The notes under the pieces: generated by a model | Database searches by the model: none | Told to the model about the DNA's origin: nothing | Seen by the model: the letters and a program-made list of their open reading frames with translations, nothing else | Assembly (NCBI RefSeq): GCF_002941025.1 | Contig: NZ_PTJS01000001.1 | Coordinates: 248,001-312,000 of the forward strand | Origin: Streptomyces sp. QL37 | GTDB taxonomy: Bacteria; Actinomycetota; Actinomycetes; Streptomycetales; Streptomycetaceae | DNA length: 64,000 nt | Direction of reading: 5' to 3' | Program-made: the position numbers and the translations under genes | Part shown: one piece after another, positions 9,054-19,900 of the stretch | Layout of the letters: every line of letters begins with the position of its first letter | Numbering within the stretch: the stretch's first letter is position 1

Positions 9054-9396
9054 GCGGAGCCGTGCGCCGCTCGCCGGCGGCTTGCACGACCCCGGCTCAC
9101 CGGTGTCCGCGTTCGACGGTGCGGACGCGCTGCTCATCGCCGGCCTTCATCCGGGCGGGCGAACGGGCAATCAGGTCAGTGTCGTCCCCGGCCACCGAGC
9201 AGTCGCTCATGACGGACACCGCGCGCCGCGCCGTCGCCTCGGGGCGCTTCTCAGCAACGGGCGGGGCGGCGTCGGATACGTCGCCGAGGACGGCAACAAG
9301 GGTGAGCCGCCCGAGGTGTCCGGGCTTTCCGCCGCCCCCGACGCCGAACTCGCATCGTGCCCCACCGTGCAGCACCGCTGACCACTGAACATTTAA
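9054..9396. other. Non-coding spacer before the iron island
   Basis: About 340 bp lie between the terminator and the first iron box. Open frames exist on both strands but show no recognisable motif or ribosome site. It may contain eroded coding DNA; nothing is called. Confidence 0.45.
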
Positions 9397-9415
9397 TTAG
9401 GTTAGGCTAAGCTAC
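9397..9415 (+). promoter_or_regulatory. Iron box upstream of argB paralogue
   Basis: TTAGGTTAGGCTAAGCTAC matches the DmdR/IdeR consensus TTAGGTTAGGCTCACCTAA in most positions, including the whole left half. It lies 55 bp upstream of the acetylglutamate kinase start. Iron-loaded DmdR would block transcription. Confidence 0.8.
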
Positions 9416-9469
9416 CCTCGCCCCGGATCACCCAGGGCCACGCGTGTCATCGATGGAGGCAGCCGACCC

Positions 9470-10450
9470 ATGGAGGTGCCCGCCGTGGAGTCCTACCCGG
9501 TGTCGGACCGGACCGTCCTCCCCGGCCCCACCTCGCAGGACCTTCCGACGCGGCCGTCCCGGAACGTGGTCGTCGTCAAATTCGGCGGCAACGCCATGGT
9601 CGACGTGGACCTCCAACGGTCCTTCGCATACGACGTGGTGGAGCTGTGGCGCGCGGGGCTGCGCCCCGTCGTCGTGCACGGGGGCGGGCCGCAGATCAAC
9701 GCGATGCTCGATCGCCTGAGCCTGGAGACGCGCTTCGAGGCGGGTCTGCGGGTCACCACGCCGGAGACCATGCAGGTGGTGCGCATGGTCCTGACGGGCG
9801 GAGTCCAGCGAGAACTGGTGGGCCACATCAACGCACACGGCCCCTTCGCCGTCGGAATGACGGGCGAGGACGCACACACCATGACGGCGGTCCGACGGCC
9901 TGCCTGGGTGGACGGCCTGCCCGTGGACATCGGTCTCGTCGGCGACGTCGTGGACGTCAACCCCGGCATGCTGCGCACACTCCTGGACCAGGGACACATC
10001 CCGGTCGTCTCGCCCGTCGCACGCGGCGAGGGCGGGCACGTCTACAACGTCAACGCCGATCTCGCGGCGTCGGCCCTGGCGGTCGCCCTCGACGCCGAGC
10101 GGCTGGTGATACTCACCGATGTGGAGGGGCTCTACGCGAACTGGCCGGAGAGCTCCGACGTGATCGAGCGGGTGACCGCCGACGCACTGCACGGGCTGCT
10201 GCCGGGACTGGCAAGCGGAATGCTGCCCAAGATGGAAGGCTGCCTGCGAGCCGTCCGGGGCGGCGTGCGCAGGGCGCACGTGCTCGACGGCCGCGTGCCG
10301 CACGCGGTACTGCGGGGCGCGCTCGACGAGACCAGCCCCGGAACCACGGTCGTGCCCGACGGCCCGGGGGGCATGGTGACGCCCGACGGGACGGGTGCCG
10401 GGCGTACGCCCCGGGCCGCGCACTCCGCCCCTGCCACCGGCCGGAGTTGA
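9470..10450 (+). CDS. argB: Acetylglutamate kinase paralogue, iron-regulated
   Basis: This 326-aa amino-acid kinase phosphorylates N-acetyl-L-glutamate, the second step to ornithine. Motifs: [11 protein letters not shown] (phosphate loop), [21 protein letters not shown], and the late [10 protein letters not shown] and GMLPKME of the ATP site. A disordered tail of about 35 residues follows the kinase core. The ATG at 9470 has GGAGG 10 nt upstream. It is not in an arginine operon. Instead it sits behind an iron box beside an N-acetylglutamate synthase-like gene and a siderophore cluster that needs three ornithines per molecule. A supply role for the siderophore is inferred from this context. 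Confidence 0.88.
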   Translation: MEVPAVESYPVSDRTVLPGPTSQDLPTRPSRNVVVVKFGGNAMVDVDLQRSFAYDVVELWRAGLRPVVVHGGGPQINAMLDRLSLETRFEAGLRVTTPETMQVVRMVLTGGVQRELVGHINAHGPFAVGMTGEDAHTMTAVRRPAWVDGLPVDIGLVGDVVDVNPGMLRTLLDQGHIPVVSPVARGEGGHVYNVNADLAASALAVALDAERLVILTDVEGLYANWPESSDVIERVTADALHGLLPGLASGMLPKMEGCLRAVRGGVRRAHVLDGRVPHAVLRGALDETSPGTTVVPDGPGGMVTPDGTGAGRTPRAAHSAPATGRS

Positions 10451-10452
10451 AA

Positions 10453-10479
10453 GCTCGCGCTCACCATGTGAGCGCGAGC
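10453..10479. terminator. Bidirectional terminator between convergent argB and NAGS-like genes
   Basis: A perfect 12-bp stem GCTCGCGCTCAC/GTGAGCGCGAGC encloses a CAT loop. It spans the 10-bp gap and the last codons of the minus-strand gene, so it can serve both converging genes. Confidence 0.75.
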
Positions 10480-10979
10480 ACCTGCGCGTTGCGCCGGGGA
10501 TCCAGCGATCTCACCCACGACTGAGGCGCGGGGCGCGCGGTCGCGGACGTGAACCCGTGGCGCAGGAAGAGCGCGCCGTCGCCGGTCGTCGCGGTGAACA
10601 GGGCTCCGACGCCCTGGTCGCGCGACCGGGCCAGCACGGCGCGCAGGAGCCCGGCTCCCACTCCGCGGCCCTGCCGGTGCCCGGCCACGCAGAAGTTGTA
10701 CAGAACGCCCGCGGGCTCCTGGCCCCCCGCGTCGTCCGGGTAGACCCGCAGCCCGACGCAGCCTTCGAGGGACCCCCCGGGGCCCTCCGCCACCAGGAAG
10801 TCCGCCGCGTGGGCCGCGTAGAGCGCGACGGGCCGCTCACGCAAGGCCCCCGAGCGCACGAACGGCCGGGCCAGGTCGGCAAGTGCGGCCGCGTCCGCCT
10901 CACGGCCGGGGCGCAGGCGGGGCTCCGTCCCACGTGGTGCGTGCGGCAAACGGACGGAGCACGGTGTGACCGTGGTCAA
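10461..10979 (-). CDS. GNAT acetyltransferase, probable short-form N-acetylglutamate synthase (ArgA type)
   Basis: The protein has 172 aa with one GNAT fold. The acetyl-CoA loop reads HRQGRGVGAGLL (about residues 98-109). The pattern LARPFVRSGALRERP near the N-terminus and LFTATTGDGALFLRHGF near the C-terminus follows the short NAGS (ArgA-like) layout of actinomycetes. The best start is TTG at 10979, with GAGGAG 5 nt before the start; an in-frame stop lies just upstream. It converges on the argB paralogue and diverges from the esterase across a perfect iron box. This suggests it makes N-acetylglutamate for siderophore ornithine. Another amino-acid acetylation role is possible. Confidence 0.65.
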   Translation of the reverse strand: MTTVTPCSVRLPHAPRGTEPRLRPGREADAAALADLARPFVRSGALRERPVALYAAHAADFLVAEGPGGSLEGCVGLRVYPDDAGGQEPAGVLYNFCVAGHRQGRGVGAGLLRAVLARSRDQGVGALFTATTGDGALFLRHGFTSATARPAPQSWVRSLDPRRNAQVLALTW

Positions 10980-11062
10980 GGCCGCTCCTCACCTGGTAGC
11001 GGACGGATTGCTCGGCAGGACATGGCGACCGTTCGGAGATGGACGGGGACGGAATCTGACCA

Positions 11063-11081
11063 TTAGGTTAGGCTCACCTAA
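11063..11081. promoter_or_regulatory. Consensus iron box between NAGS-like gene and cchJ
   Basis: TTAGGTTAGGCTCACCTAA is an exact copy of the DmdR/IdeR consensus. It lies 48 bp upstream of cchJ and 83 bp upstream of the divergent NAGS-like gene, so it can control both. Confidence 0.92.
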
Positions 11082-11128
11082 TCACTGCGAACTCAACTCT
11101 GCAACTCCCTGCTCACAAGGAGACGTTC

Positions 11129-12268
11129 ATGCCCCTCATCGGTTCCGGACCGGCCATGAGCGATCCCGATTCCTTCGTCACGGCCGGCTCGGAGAAGCCG
11201 TTCGGCGCGTTCGGGCTGCCCGGCGCTCCCGGCTCCGACGGGTTCTGGGCGGCTGCGCGGTCGCCCTTGTCGGTGCCCGGCGACGACGGCGGCTGGGTGA
11301 CGTTGTTCCTGTGGCGAGGTTCGCCCGCGACCCTCGTTTTCGAGAGCTGGTCGACGCCGCTCCCTCTGCTCCGGTGGGGCGGCACCGACTGCTGGTACGC
11401 CGAGGTGCGCATGCCCCCGCGACTGCGGGTGACCTACCGGTTCCTCGTGGACGACGTGGCGTACGCCGATCCGCTGAACCCGTTCGGGGCGGGCGGTGAC
11501 CGGTCCGTCGCCGCGACCCCGGACGCCCCGCACCACCCGCACTGGCCGGCCGTCGGCGCCGACGACGTCCTGCCCGTGCCGAAGGCCCGTATCCGCTGGG
11601 CGAGCGGCCGGCTCGGCGGACGGCGTACCGTGCGGGTCCATCCGGTGGGCGGCGGCGGCCCGGTGGTCCTGCTGCTCGACGGCGACGACTGGCTGTATCT
11701 CCACTCGGCCATGACCGCGTTCGACTCGGCCTTCACCGCCGGCGAGATACCGGCCGTCACCCTCGTCTTCCTGCCGGCGAAGGACAGGGCGGCCGAGTTC
11801 CAGTGCAGCCCCGGACTCTGGGAGGCGGTACGGGACGAACTCCCGCAGCTGGTGGCGGAATCCGGCGTGCCCGCCGACTGGGACCGGCTGGTGGTCGCCG
11901 GACAGAGCCTCGGAGGACTGAGCGCGATGTACGCGGCGCTGGAGTTCCCCGGCCTGGTGTCCCGCGTCGCCTGTCAGTCCCCCTCGTTCTGGTGGGCGCC
12001 CGGGGCGCTGGACCGGACGGACCTCATGGAGGGCCCCATGGGCGGCGCCGTCGCCGCGCGGCTGCGTGAGCGCCCCGACCTGTCCGGGCTACGGATCGCT
12101 TTCGACGTGGGGGAGCACGAGACGCGGATGCTCCCCCACTGCGAGCTCACCGAGGCTCTGACCGAGCAGGCCGGTGCGACCGTGCGCGTCTCACGGTCGG
12201 CATCGGGACATGACCGGGCGGGCTGGCGGCACGCGCTGCTCAGGGATGTCGCCTGGGCGCTCGGCTGA
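11129..12268 (+). CDS. cchJ: Ferric-siderophore esterase (CchJ/Fes-type)
   Basis: This 379-aa cytosolic alpha/beta hydrolase of the enterochelin-esterase type has an N-terminal beta-sandwich of about 150 residues (GFWAAARSPL, VTYRFLVDDVAYADP) and a C-terminal hydrolase domain. The nucleophile elbow is GQSLGG (Ser about 260), a late Asp/Glu lies in FDVGEHE, and the His lies in SGHDRAGW. The start has AAGGAG 5 nt upstream. In the coelichelin cluster the esterase is placed at the same end and is proposed to release the peptide from a synthetase that lacks a thioesterase, or to open the ferric complex. It is controlled by the perfect iron box and converges on the exporter gene with a 6-bp gap. 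Confidence 0.88.
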   Translation: MPLIGSGPAMSDPDSFVTAGSEKPFGAFGLPGAPGSDGFWAAARSPLSVPGDDGGWVTLFLWRGSPATLVFESWSTPLPLLRWGGTDCWYAEVRMPPRLRVTYRFLVDDVAYADPLNPFGAGGDRSVAATPDAPHHPHWPAVGADDVLPVPKARIRWASGRLGGRRTVRVHPVGGGGPVVLLLDGDDWLYLHSAMTAFDSAFTAGEIPAVTLVFLPAKDRAAEFQCSPGLWEAVRDELPQLVAESGVPADWDRLVVAGQSLGGLSAMYAALEFPGLVSRVACQSPSFWWAPGALDRTDLMEGPMGGAVAARLRERPDLSGLRIAFDVGEHETRMLPHCELTEALTEQAGATVRVSRSASGHDRAGWRHALLRDVAWALG

Positions 12269-12274
12269 CGGCGG

Positions 12275-13975
12275 TCACCGGGCCACGGCCCTGCAGTAGG
12301 CCTCGTCGGTGGCGAGGAGGTGGCGATGGGTGTCGTCGGCCGTGACGGCACCGTCGTCCAGGACGAGCACGCGGTCGGCGGCGTCCAGGAGGGCGGGGCT
12401 GCTGGTGATCACGACGGTGGTGCGGCCCTTGCGCAGTTTCGCGATGTTACGGGCGATCAGCTGTTCCGTGACCGCGTCGACCGCTGTCGTCGGGTCGTGC
12501 AGGACCAGTACCTCCGAGTCGGCGGCGAGCGCGCGGGCCAGGGACAGCCTCTGGCGCTGCCCCCCGGAGAGGTTCGCGCCACGGTCACGTACCGCGTGGT
12601 CGAGCCCCTCACGGTGCAGGGCGACGACGTCGGTCAGGAGCGACGCCTCCACGGCCTCGGGGAGCATACGGCTGGTGCCCGACGGGTCGATGTTCGTGCG
12701 CAGGCTGCCCGCGAAGATCTCACCGTCGTACGGGTTCACCAGCATGTGCTCGCGCAGGGCCTCGACGGACAGCTCGGCGATCTCCCGCCCGCCGACCCGC
12801 ACCGTGCCCTCGTACGCCCGGGGCGGGACGTTCACCCCCAGGACCGAGGCGAGATCGGCGGCGGCGCGCGGCTGGTAGGGGGCGATGGCGACGAACTCGC
12901 CTGCGCGTACGCGGAACGTGAGCCCGTGCAGGGACCCGTGGCGCACACCGTCGAGTTCGAGGTCGCCGCCGGTGGCGGGACTGCCCTGGCCCGGGGCCGT
13001 GAGCGGCGGCGCGGCGAGCACCAGTGCCATCCGCTCGGCCGAGGCGCGCGCCATCATCACGTACTTCGGCATCTCCGAGAACATCTTCAGCGGCTCCATG
13101 ACGAACTGCGCGAGACCCACGGCCATGACGAGTTCCCCGATGGTGATACGGCCTCCGTACGCCAGCCAGCCCGCCGTCAGGGTGACGGCCGCGGCGAGGA
13201 CCGCGTTGAGGGCCAGCGCGGTGCCCGCGTACACACCGTTGACCTTGGCCACCGTGACCGCCTGGCGCTTCGCCTCCGTGCTGACCTTCCGGTAGGACTG
13301 GAACGCCGCGTGATTGCCGCCGAAGCCGTGCAGCGGGCGCAGGCCGGTGATCAGGTCGGCGACCTTCGCACCCGCCCGGGCCACCCGGGCCTGCTGTTCG
13401 CGGGTGCTCGCGCCGATCCGCTTGGACATGACGCTCAGGACCGACAGGATCGCGACGGTTCCCACCACCACCAGCAGACCGAGCCGGACGTCGGCCAGGC
13501 CCAGTGCGACGGAGGCGACCACCACCGCGACCAGCGAGCTGACCAGCAGCGGCACCACCTCCACGATGTCCGCCGTCTGGTCGGCGTCCTCGGTGGCGAT
13601 GGTCAGCACCTCGCCGGACTTCAGGCCGACGTCCCGGGCCACCGGCTGGAGCCCGCAGGCCGCCACCCGTACCCGCCAGCGGTGTGCCTCGGTCGTGTTG
13701 GCCTTCTGCAGGACACGCATCCCGAACCGCCACGACAGCGAGACGGTCGTGATGATCACGGCCAGCGCGGCGATCGACAGGCCGAGCGAGCCGAGGCTCC
13801 GGTCCCGCATCGTGTGCTCGACGATCAGGCCGAGCGCGATGGGGAAGGCGGTCTCACCCGCCTGGTACAGGCCCATGAGGACGGTGCCCCGGACCACGGC
13901 GCCGGCGTTGCGGCGCAGGGCGGTCCGGAGGATGTCGGCGCCCGGGCGGGGGCGGTGCACGTCAGGTGTTGTCAT
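12275..13975 (-). CDS. cchI: ABC exporter half-transporter with degenerate ATPase (CchI)
   Basis: The protein has 566 aa: six membrane segments (about residues 15-310) and a C-terminal nucleotide-binding domain. The signature LSGGQRQR is intact (near residue 470), but the other ATPase motifs are lost. The Walker A position reads [10 protein letters not shown] instead of GxxGxGKST, Walker B ends HDP instead of DE, the Q-loop is VNPYDGE and the H-loop is TSSPALL with no His. It must therefore pair with another subunit; CchG next to cchH has the complementary pattern. The ATG at 13975 overlaps the end of the NRPS gene by 14 bp, so translation is coupled. Likely role: export of the siderophore. 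Confidence 0.88.
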   Translation of the reverse strand: MTTPDVHRPRPGADILRTALRRNAGAVVRGTVLMGLYQAGETAFPIALGLIVEHTMRDRSLGSLGLSIAALAVIITTVSLSWRFGMRVLQKANTTEAHRWRVRVAACGLQPVARDVGLKSGEVLTIATEDADQTADIVEVVPLLVSSLVAVVVASVALGLADVRLGLLVVVGTVAILSVLSVMSKRIGASTREQQARVARAGAKVADLITGLRPLHGFGGNHAAFQSYRKVSTEAKRQAVTVAKVNGVYAGTALALNAVLAAAVTLTAGWLAYGGRITIGELVMAVGLAQFVMEPLKMFSEMPKYVMMARASAERMALVLAAPPLTAPGQGSPATGGDLELDGVRHGSLHGLTFRVRAGEFVAIAPYQPRAAADLASVLGVNVPPRAYEGTVRVGGREIAELSVEALREHMLVNPYDGEIFAGSLRTNIDPSGTSRMLPEAVEASLLTDVVALHREGLDHAVRDRGANLSGGQRQRLSLARALAADSEVLVLHDPTTAVDAVTEQLIARNIAKLRKGRTTVVITSSPALLDAADRVLVLDDGAVTADDTHRHLLATDEAYCRAVAR

Positions 13976-16900
13976 CAAGGTGGCGGGCAATCGCTTCCGG
14001 GGTTCGAAGGGTGAGCAGATCACGGATCGTGATCACAGGACCGTACTCCCGGCGGAGCAGGCCGATCAGCCGCACCGCCAGCATGGAATGCCCGCCCAGG
14101 GAGACGAAGTCGCTCACCGCGCTGACCTCGTCGTCGTCCAGGTCCAGGGCCTCGGCGAAGAACTCGCAGACCAGTGTCTCGGTCTCCGTCTCCGGCCCGC
14201 GCTCGCCTCCCGTGGTCAGCACGCCGAGCGGCCTGGCCTCCGGCAGGGCCTTGGTGTCGGCCTTCCCGTTCACGGTCAGCGGGATGCCGTCGACCTGGGC
14301 GTAGTGCGTGGGGCGCAGGAAGTCCGGCAGTCCCGCGCCGACCTCGGAGGCGACGGCGGCCAGGTCGGAGCCGCTCAGCACGAGGTAGGCGGCCAGCCGG
14401 TGGGCACCGTCGACCTGCGGGTCGGGCTGCGCCACCGCGGCGACGAACCGCACCGCCGGGTGCGCGGCGAACGCGGCCTCGACCTCCCCCGGTTCGACCC
14501 GGTGGCCCCGGATCTTGACCTGCTGGTCGGTCCTGCCGAGGTACGTCAAGTGCCCGTCGGGCCGCCGGGAAACCAGGTCCCCGGTGCGGTACATGCGCTC
14601 GCCCGGTGCGCCGAAGGGGCATGCGACGAACCGGTCGGCGGTCTGGGCGGGCTGGCCGAGGTAGCCGCGCGCGATGCCGATGCCCGACACGTACAGCTCG
14701 CCCGGCACTCCGTCCGGCAGCGGCCGCAGCCAGGGGTCCAGGACGTAGACGTCGGTGTTGTCGATCGCGACGCCCACCACCGGGTCCTGGCATTCGAAGG
14801 TGCCGACGCCGAGGGTGTTGATGGTGTACTCGGTGGGTCCGTACAGGTTGTAACCGGCCGTCCCCTCGGTCTCGGCGAGCCGCTGCCACAGGGCGGGGGT
14901 GACGGCCTCACCGCCGAGAAGCACAAGCGCAGGGCGCCGGGCGGGGTCGTCGAGCAGGCCTTCGGCGACCAGTTGCTGTGCGTAGGTCGGGGTCACGTTG
15001 ATGACGTCGATCCCGTGCTCGGCGCAGTACTCGACCAGCCGGGGCGCGTCCCGGCGCAGTTCCTCGTCGCAGATGTGCACCTCGTGGCCGTCGGCGAGCC
15101 ACAGCAGCTCCTCCCAGGACATGTCGAACGCGAACGACACGGTGTGCGCGATCCGGAAGGTCCGGTGCCCGTGCTCGGCGAGCACCGGTTCGAAGATGCG
15201 GCGCTGATGGTTGATCAGCATGTTGGTGAGCCCCGCGTACTCGGTCACCACGCCCTTGGGCTTCCCGGTCGATCCGGAGGTGTAGATCGTGTAGGCGGGG
15301 TGTCGCAGGCGGTGGGGGTCGTCCGGCGTGAACGTCACGTACGGCTCCGACCCGGGCAGGGGCCGGTCGAGTTCGATCAGGTCGCCGGTCAGCCGTGGCG
15401 ACACGGCGCTCACCGTGAGGATCACGTCCGGGCGCGCGGCGTCGACGATCGCGGCGATCCGTTCGTCCGGGTGGTCCAGCTCGATCGGCACGTAGGCGGC
15501 ACCGGTCCGCAGTACGGCGAAGAGTGCCACGATCGAGTCGAGGGAGCGCGGTATCGCGAGGCCCACCGTGGTCTCCGGGCCGATGCCCCGCCCAACGAGT
15601 ACTCCGGCCACCGCGCGGCTGCGGTCGCGGAGCCGGGCGAAGGTCATGGTCGAGCCGTGGGCTACGAGGGCGACCCGCTGCGGCTCCCGGCCCGCCGCCC
15701 GGTCGAACCGGTCGACGACGGTGTCCGTGCCGATGTCGGTGCGCCCGGCGGGCTCGGGTTCGGGGCCGGGGCCGCGCAGCGCGCCGATCGGCCCGGTCCG
15801 GCGTGCCAGGTCGTCGAGCAGGCGCAGGTAGTCGTCGAGGAGACGCCGGGCTCTCCCGGCTTCCTCGTCCCGGTGCTCCAGTTTGACCGTGAGCCGTTCC
15901 CCCGGTGTGACGACCCAGGTGAACGGATAGTGCGTCGAGTCGTCGGCCTTCACCGACGTGATGCCGTGCCGGGCGTTCATCGCGGCGAAGGCGTCCATGT
16001 CGAGGAAGTTCTGGAGCACGAACAGGTTGTCGAACAGGCCCCCGTGGCCGCCTGCCCGCTGGATCTCCCCGAGCCCCAGGTGCTCGTGCTCCATCGCTTC
16101 GACCCTGGCCGCCTGGACGCCCGAGAGGTACTGCTGGACCGTGTCCTGGGGCCGTGCTCGTGTCCACATGGGAACGGTGTTGAGGAGCACGCCGACGATG
16201 CCGGAGAGCCCTTCGCCCTCCCGGCCGGAGACGGTGACGCCGAACACCGCGTCGCTCCGGCCCGTGTGCGCGCCCAGCAGGAGGCCGAACGCCCCGGTCA
16301 GCACCGTGTTCAGTGTGACGCCGTGCGCCTTCGCCGTCTCCCGGAGGAGGTCCGACTCCTCGGCGGTCAACGTGTGTACGAGCGCGCGGGGCAGGGTGTC
16401 CGGGAGGGACGGATCCGGACCGGCGAGGAGCGTCGGGCCGGTCAGGCCGGCCAGGTGCTCCGCCCAGAAGCGCTCCGACACCTCGGGGTCCCGGGCGGCG
16501 AGGGCCCGGGCGTGGTCCTCGAAGCTCGGCGTCGCCGGGGCCGTGTCCAGTTCCTCGCCCGCGAGGATCGCCCGGTAGGCGTCGAACAGGTCTCGCAGCA
16601 GGATCTCGCGGGACCAGCCGTCCCACAGCAGCAGGTGGTAGCTCAGCAGCAGGCCGTCGCGTCCGCCGGGCAGACGTACGACCGTCATCCGGATCAGCGG
16701 CGGCTCCGCGGGGTCGAATCCGGTGTCGCGGTCCCGTGCGCGCAGGGTTTCGACGTCCTCGTCCGTCAGCAGCTCGGCCGTACGGACGTCGACCCGCCGG
16801 CCCGCGGCGAGTACCTGGACGGGGTTGCCGTCGTCGTCGGTGGTGAAGCCGGCACCCACGACCGGGTGCCGTGCGATGACGTACGCCATCGCCTCGGACA

Positions 16901-19900
16901 GTGCGTCGGTGTCCAGGCGCCGGTCGAAGTCGAAGTAACTCTGGGCCACGTAGTGTCCGGCCGGACCGGTCATCTCGGCCTGGAAGAAGAGGCCACGTTG
17001 GAGCGGGGTGACCGGTGCCGTGCGCTCGGCGGTGGCGGAGGCTTCCGCGAGGCGTTCGAGTGCGTCGAGCCAGTGCCCGGTCAGGTCGTCGGGAATGCCG
17101 TCGGCGAGGGTGAAGGCCGCGTGGAGGCTGCCGCTCACCTCGTCGGTCCAGGCGTTGACCTCGACGGCGTAGGGGCTGCCCTGGTCTCCGCCGGTGATGT
17201 GCGGTATCTGCGACTCGCTCCCCCGGCCGAGGTAGTTGAACAGCACCTGGGGGCGGGTCCTCAGCAGGGGAGCCGTCTGCGGGTTGAGGTACCGCAACTG
17301 GCCGTAGGCGACGTGCCCGTGCTCGTCGGGCTGGCGTCGGGCGACCTCGCGGGCCGCTGCCACGGGGTCGGTGTGCGCGCTCAGCCGTACGGGGGCGATG
17401 GAGGTGAACCAGCCGACCGTACGGGTGTAGTCGTGGTGTTCCAGGGCCGGTACCCGGCCGTGCCGTTCCAGATCGACCGCGAGGTCGGTGGGCGACGGCT
17501 GTACGTGTGTCAGCGCGGTCCGCAGCGCGCCGCACAGCAACTCGGTCGGGCCGACGCCGAGTGCGGCGGGCGCGGTGCGCGTCACCAGGTCGCTCACCTC
17601 GGGCGCGAGGACGGCCGTCGTGTGCCGCAGCCGCTCGGCCGCGGGCAGCAGCGGGGGCGCCTGGAGCGTGGTGATCCAGTGGTCGAGACCGTCGGTGACG
17701 TGGGCGGACCCGGCGCTCAGGGCGTCGGCGTACTCGGCGTAGGAGGTGGTCGGCGGTGGCAGCGTCGCCCCGCGCATGACGGTGTCCAGGTCGTCCAGCA
17801 GGACCAGCCAGGACACGGCGTCGACGGCGAGGTGGTGGGCGGTGACCACCAATGTCCGGCTCGGCTCCAGCCACGAGAACGCGACGACGTCACCGGCCTC
17901 GGGATCGAGCCGCCCGGCGGCCTCGTTCGCCGCTGCGGTCGCGTCGGTGGCGTCCGCCCGCACCACGGCGACGTCGCGGGCGGGCCCGGTGCGCAGCGTC
18001 CACACCCCGTGCTCCTCGTGGAGGCGGAGCCGGAGCGCCGGGTGTGCGGCCACGACCGCGTTCGCCGCGCGTTCGGCGTCGGCGAACCCGGTGCCGTCGG
18101 CCGCCTGGACCGTCCTGGCCTGGGCGAACCGGGCGAGTGAGCCGCCCAGTTCGCGCTGGCGGAGGATGACCGGCGTGGGCGCCACCGGACCGTCCTCGCG
18201 GATCGGGGGCGCGGCCGCCGTGGCCCGAGGTGTACGCGACCCGAGGTGGTCGGCGAGCGCGCGGGGTGTCCTGAACAGGAAGACGTCCCGCGGCGCGACC
18301 GACAGGCCGAGCGCCCTGGCCCGGTTGATCACGGTGATGGCGACGATGCTGTCGCCCCCGGCGGTGAAGAAGTCGGTGTCCCCGTCCACGGACAGGGAGC
18401 CGGGCAGGGCCTCGGCGAAGATCTCCACCAGCGCGGCGAGCACGGAACCGCTCGTGGCGGACGCAGCACCGCTGGTGGCGAGCGCGGAGACCGTCGTGGC
18501 GGGCGCGGAGCCGTCCGCCGCAGGCCCGGGGACGTCCTGCGCGGCGCGCTCGGTCAGGGCCTTCCGGTCCAGCTTGCCGTTGACCGTCAGCGGCAGGGCC
18601 TCGGCCGGGAGCACCCGGCCCGGCACCATGTACGCGGGCAGCTTCGCGGACAGCCGGCCGGTGAGGTCGCCCGGCACCCGGCCCACCACGTGCGCGACCA
18701 GGTGGTCACCGCTTCCGGCCACGGTGACGGCCACGTCGACCACTCCGTCGAGCTCCCTGACGGCGGCCTCCACCTCGCCGAGCTCGATACGGAAGCCCTT
18801 GAGCTGCACCTGGTCGTCGGCGCGTCCGGCGAACTCCAGCTCCCCGTCGAGCGTGCGGCGGGCGAGGTCGCCCGTGTGGTACATGCGGGAGCCGTCGTCC
18901 GCGAACGGGTTCGCCACGAACCGGCCCGCTGTGAGACCCGGTCTGCCCAGGTAGCCGAGCGACACCTGGTCACCCGCGACGTAGATGGCGCCGACCCGGC
19001 CCGGAGGCACGGGGCGGAGCCTGTCGTCGAGGAGGAAGGTGGCCAGGCCGGGGACCGGACCGCCGATGGGGCTGACGTCCTCGTCGAAGTCCTCGTCGGT
19101 GAGCACCCGGTGGGTGACATGGACCGTGGTCTCGGTGATGCCGTACATGTTGACCAGCTCGGGCGAGCCGGTGCCGTGCCGCTCCACCCAGCCGCGCAGC
19201 CGCGCGGGATCGAGCGCTTCGCCGCCGAAGATGACCCGTCGCAGGGCGGGCAGGGGGTCGGCCGCGTGCCGGTCCGCCTCGGCGAACCGGTAGAAGGCGG
19301 AGGGGGTCTGGTTGAGCACGGTCACTCCCCGCTCGCGGACCAGCCGGTGGAAGTCCACCGGGGAGCGGGTCAGCCCGTAGTCGGGCACCAGCAGTTCACC
19401 GCCGTGCGCCAGCGCGCCCCACAGCTCCCAGACCGCGAAGTCGAAGGAGTAGGAGTGGAACTGCACCCACACGTCCTGAGGACCGAAGTCCATGGCGGGC
19501 CGGGTGTTCGCGAGCAGCGTCACCACGCTGGAGTGCGGGACGACGACACCCTTGGGTCTGCCGGTCGAACCGGACGTGTAGATCACGTAGGCGGGGTCGT
19601 GCCACCCGGCCCGGGTGGTGACGGGCGCGGGCCCGGGTTCCTCCGGGAGCTCCTCCCCCAGCACGATGACACGGGGCGGCGCGCCCGGTCCCCGGCTGAG
19701 CAGCTCCGTGAAGCGGTCCCGCTGCTCACGGTCCACGAGGACGGCCTGCGGGGCGGCGTCGGTGAGGATGTACTCCAGCCGTTCGTCCGGGTAGGCCAGG
19801 TCCAGGGGTACGTACGCGCCGCCCGCGGTGACGATCGCCACCAGGGCGACGATCTGCTCCACGGAGCGCGGGAGGGCTACGGCGACTCGCGTGCCCGGTG

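Noticed and set aside
9062..9388. Possible small gene between the terminator at 9024 and the iron box
   Set aside because: Three overlapping frames on both strands compete, none with a ribosome site or recognisable motif.
11129..12268. Reading cchJ as a general PHB depolymerase-type esterase
   Set aside because: The two-domain enterochelin-esterase layout, perfect iron box and cluster position favour a siderophore role.
13314..18140. Very long plus-strand open frame (1608 codons) opposite the NRPS, and similar ones at 18246-21632 and 24523-26829
   Set aside because: Antisense frames stay open in high-GC DNA because of codon-position bias. Translations are Arg/Gly/Val/Pro-rich with no motif, while the minus strand carries clear NRPS and ABC domains.
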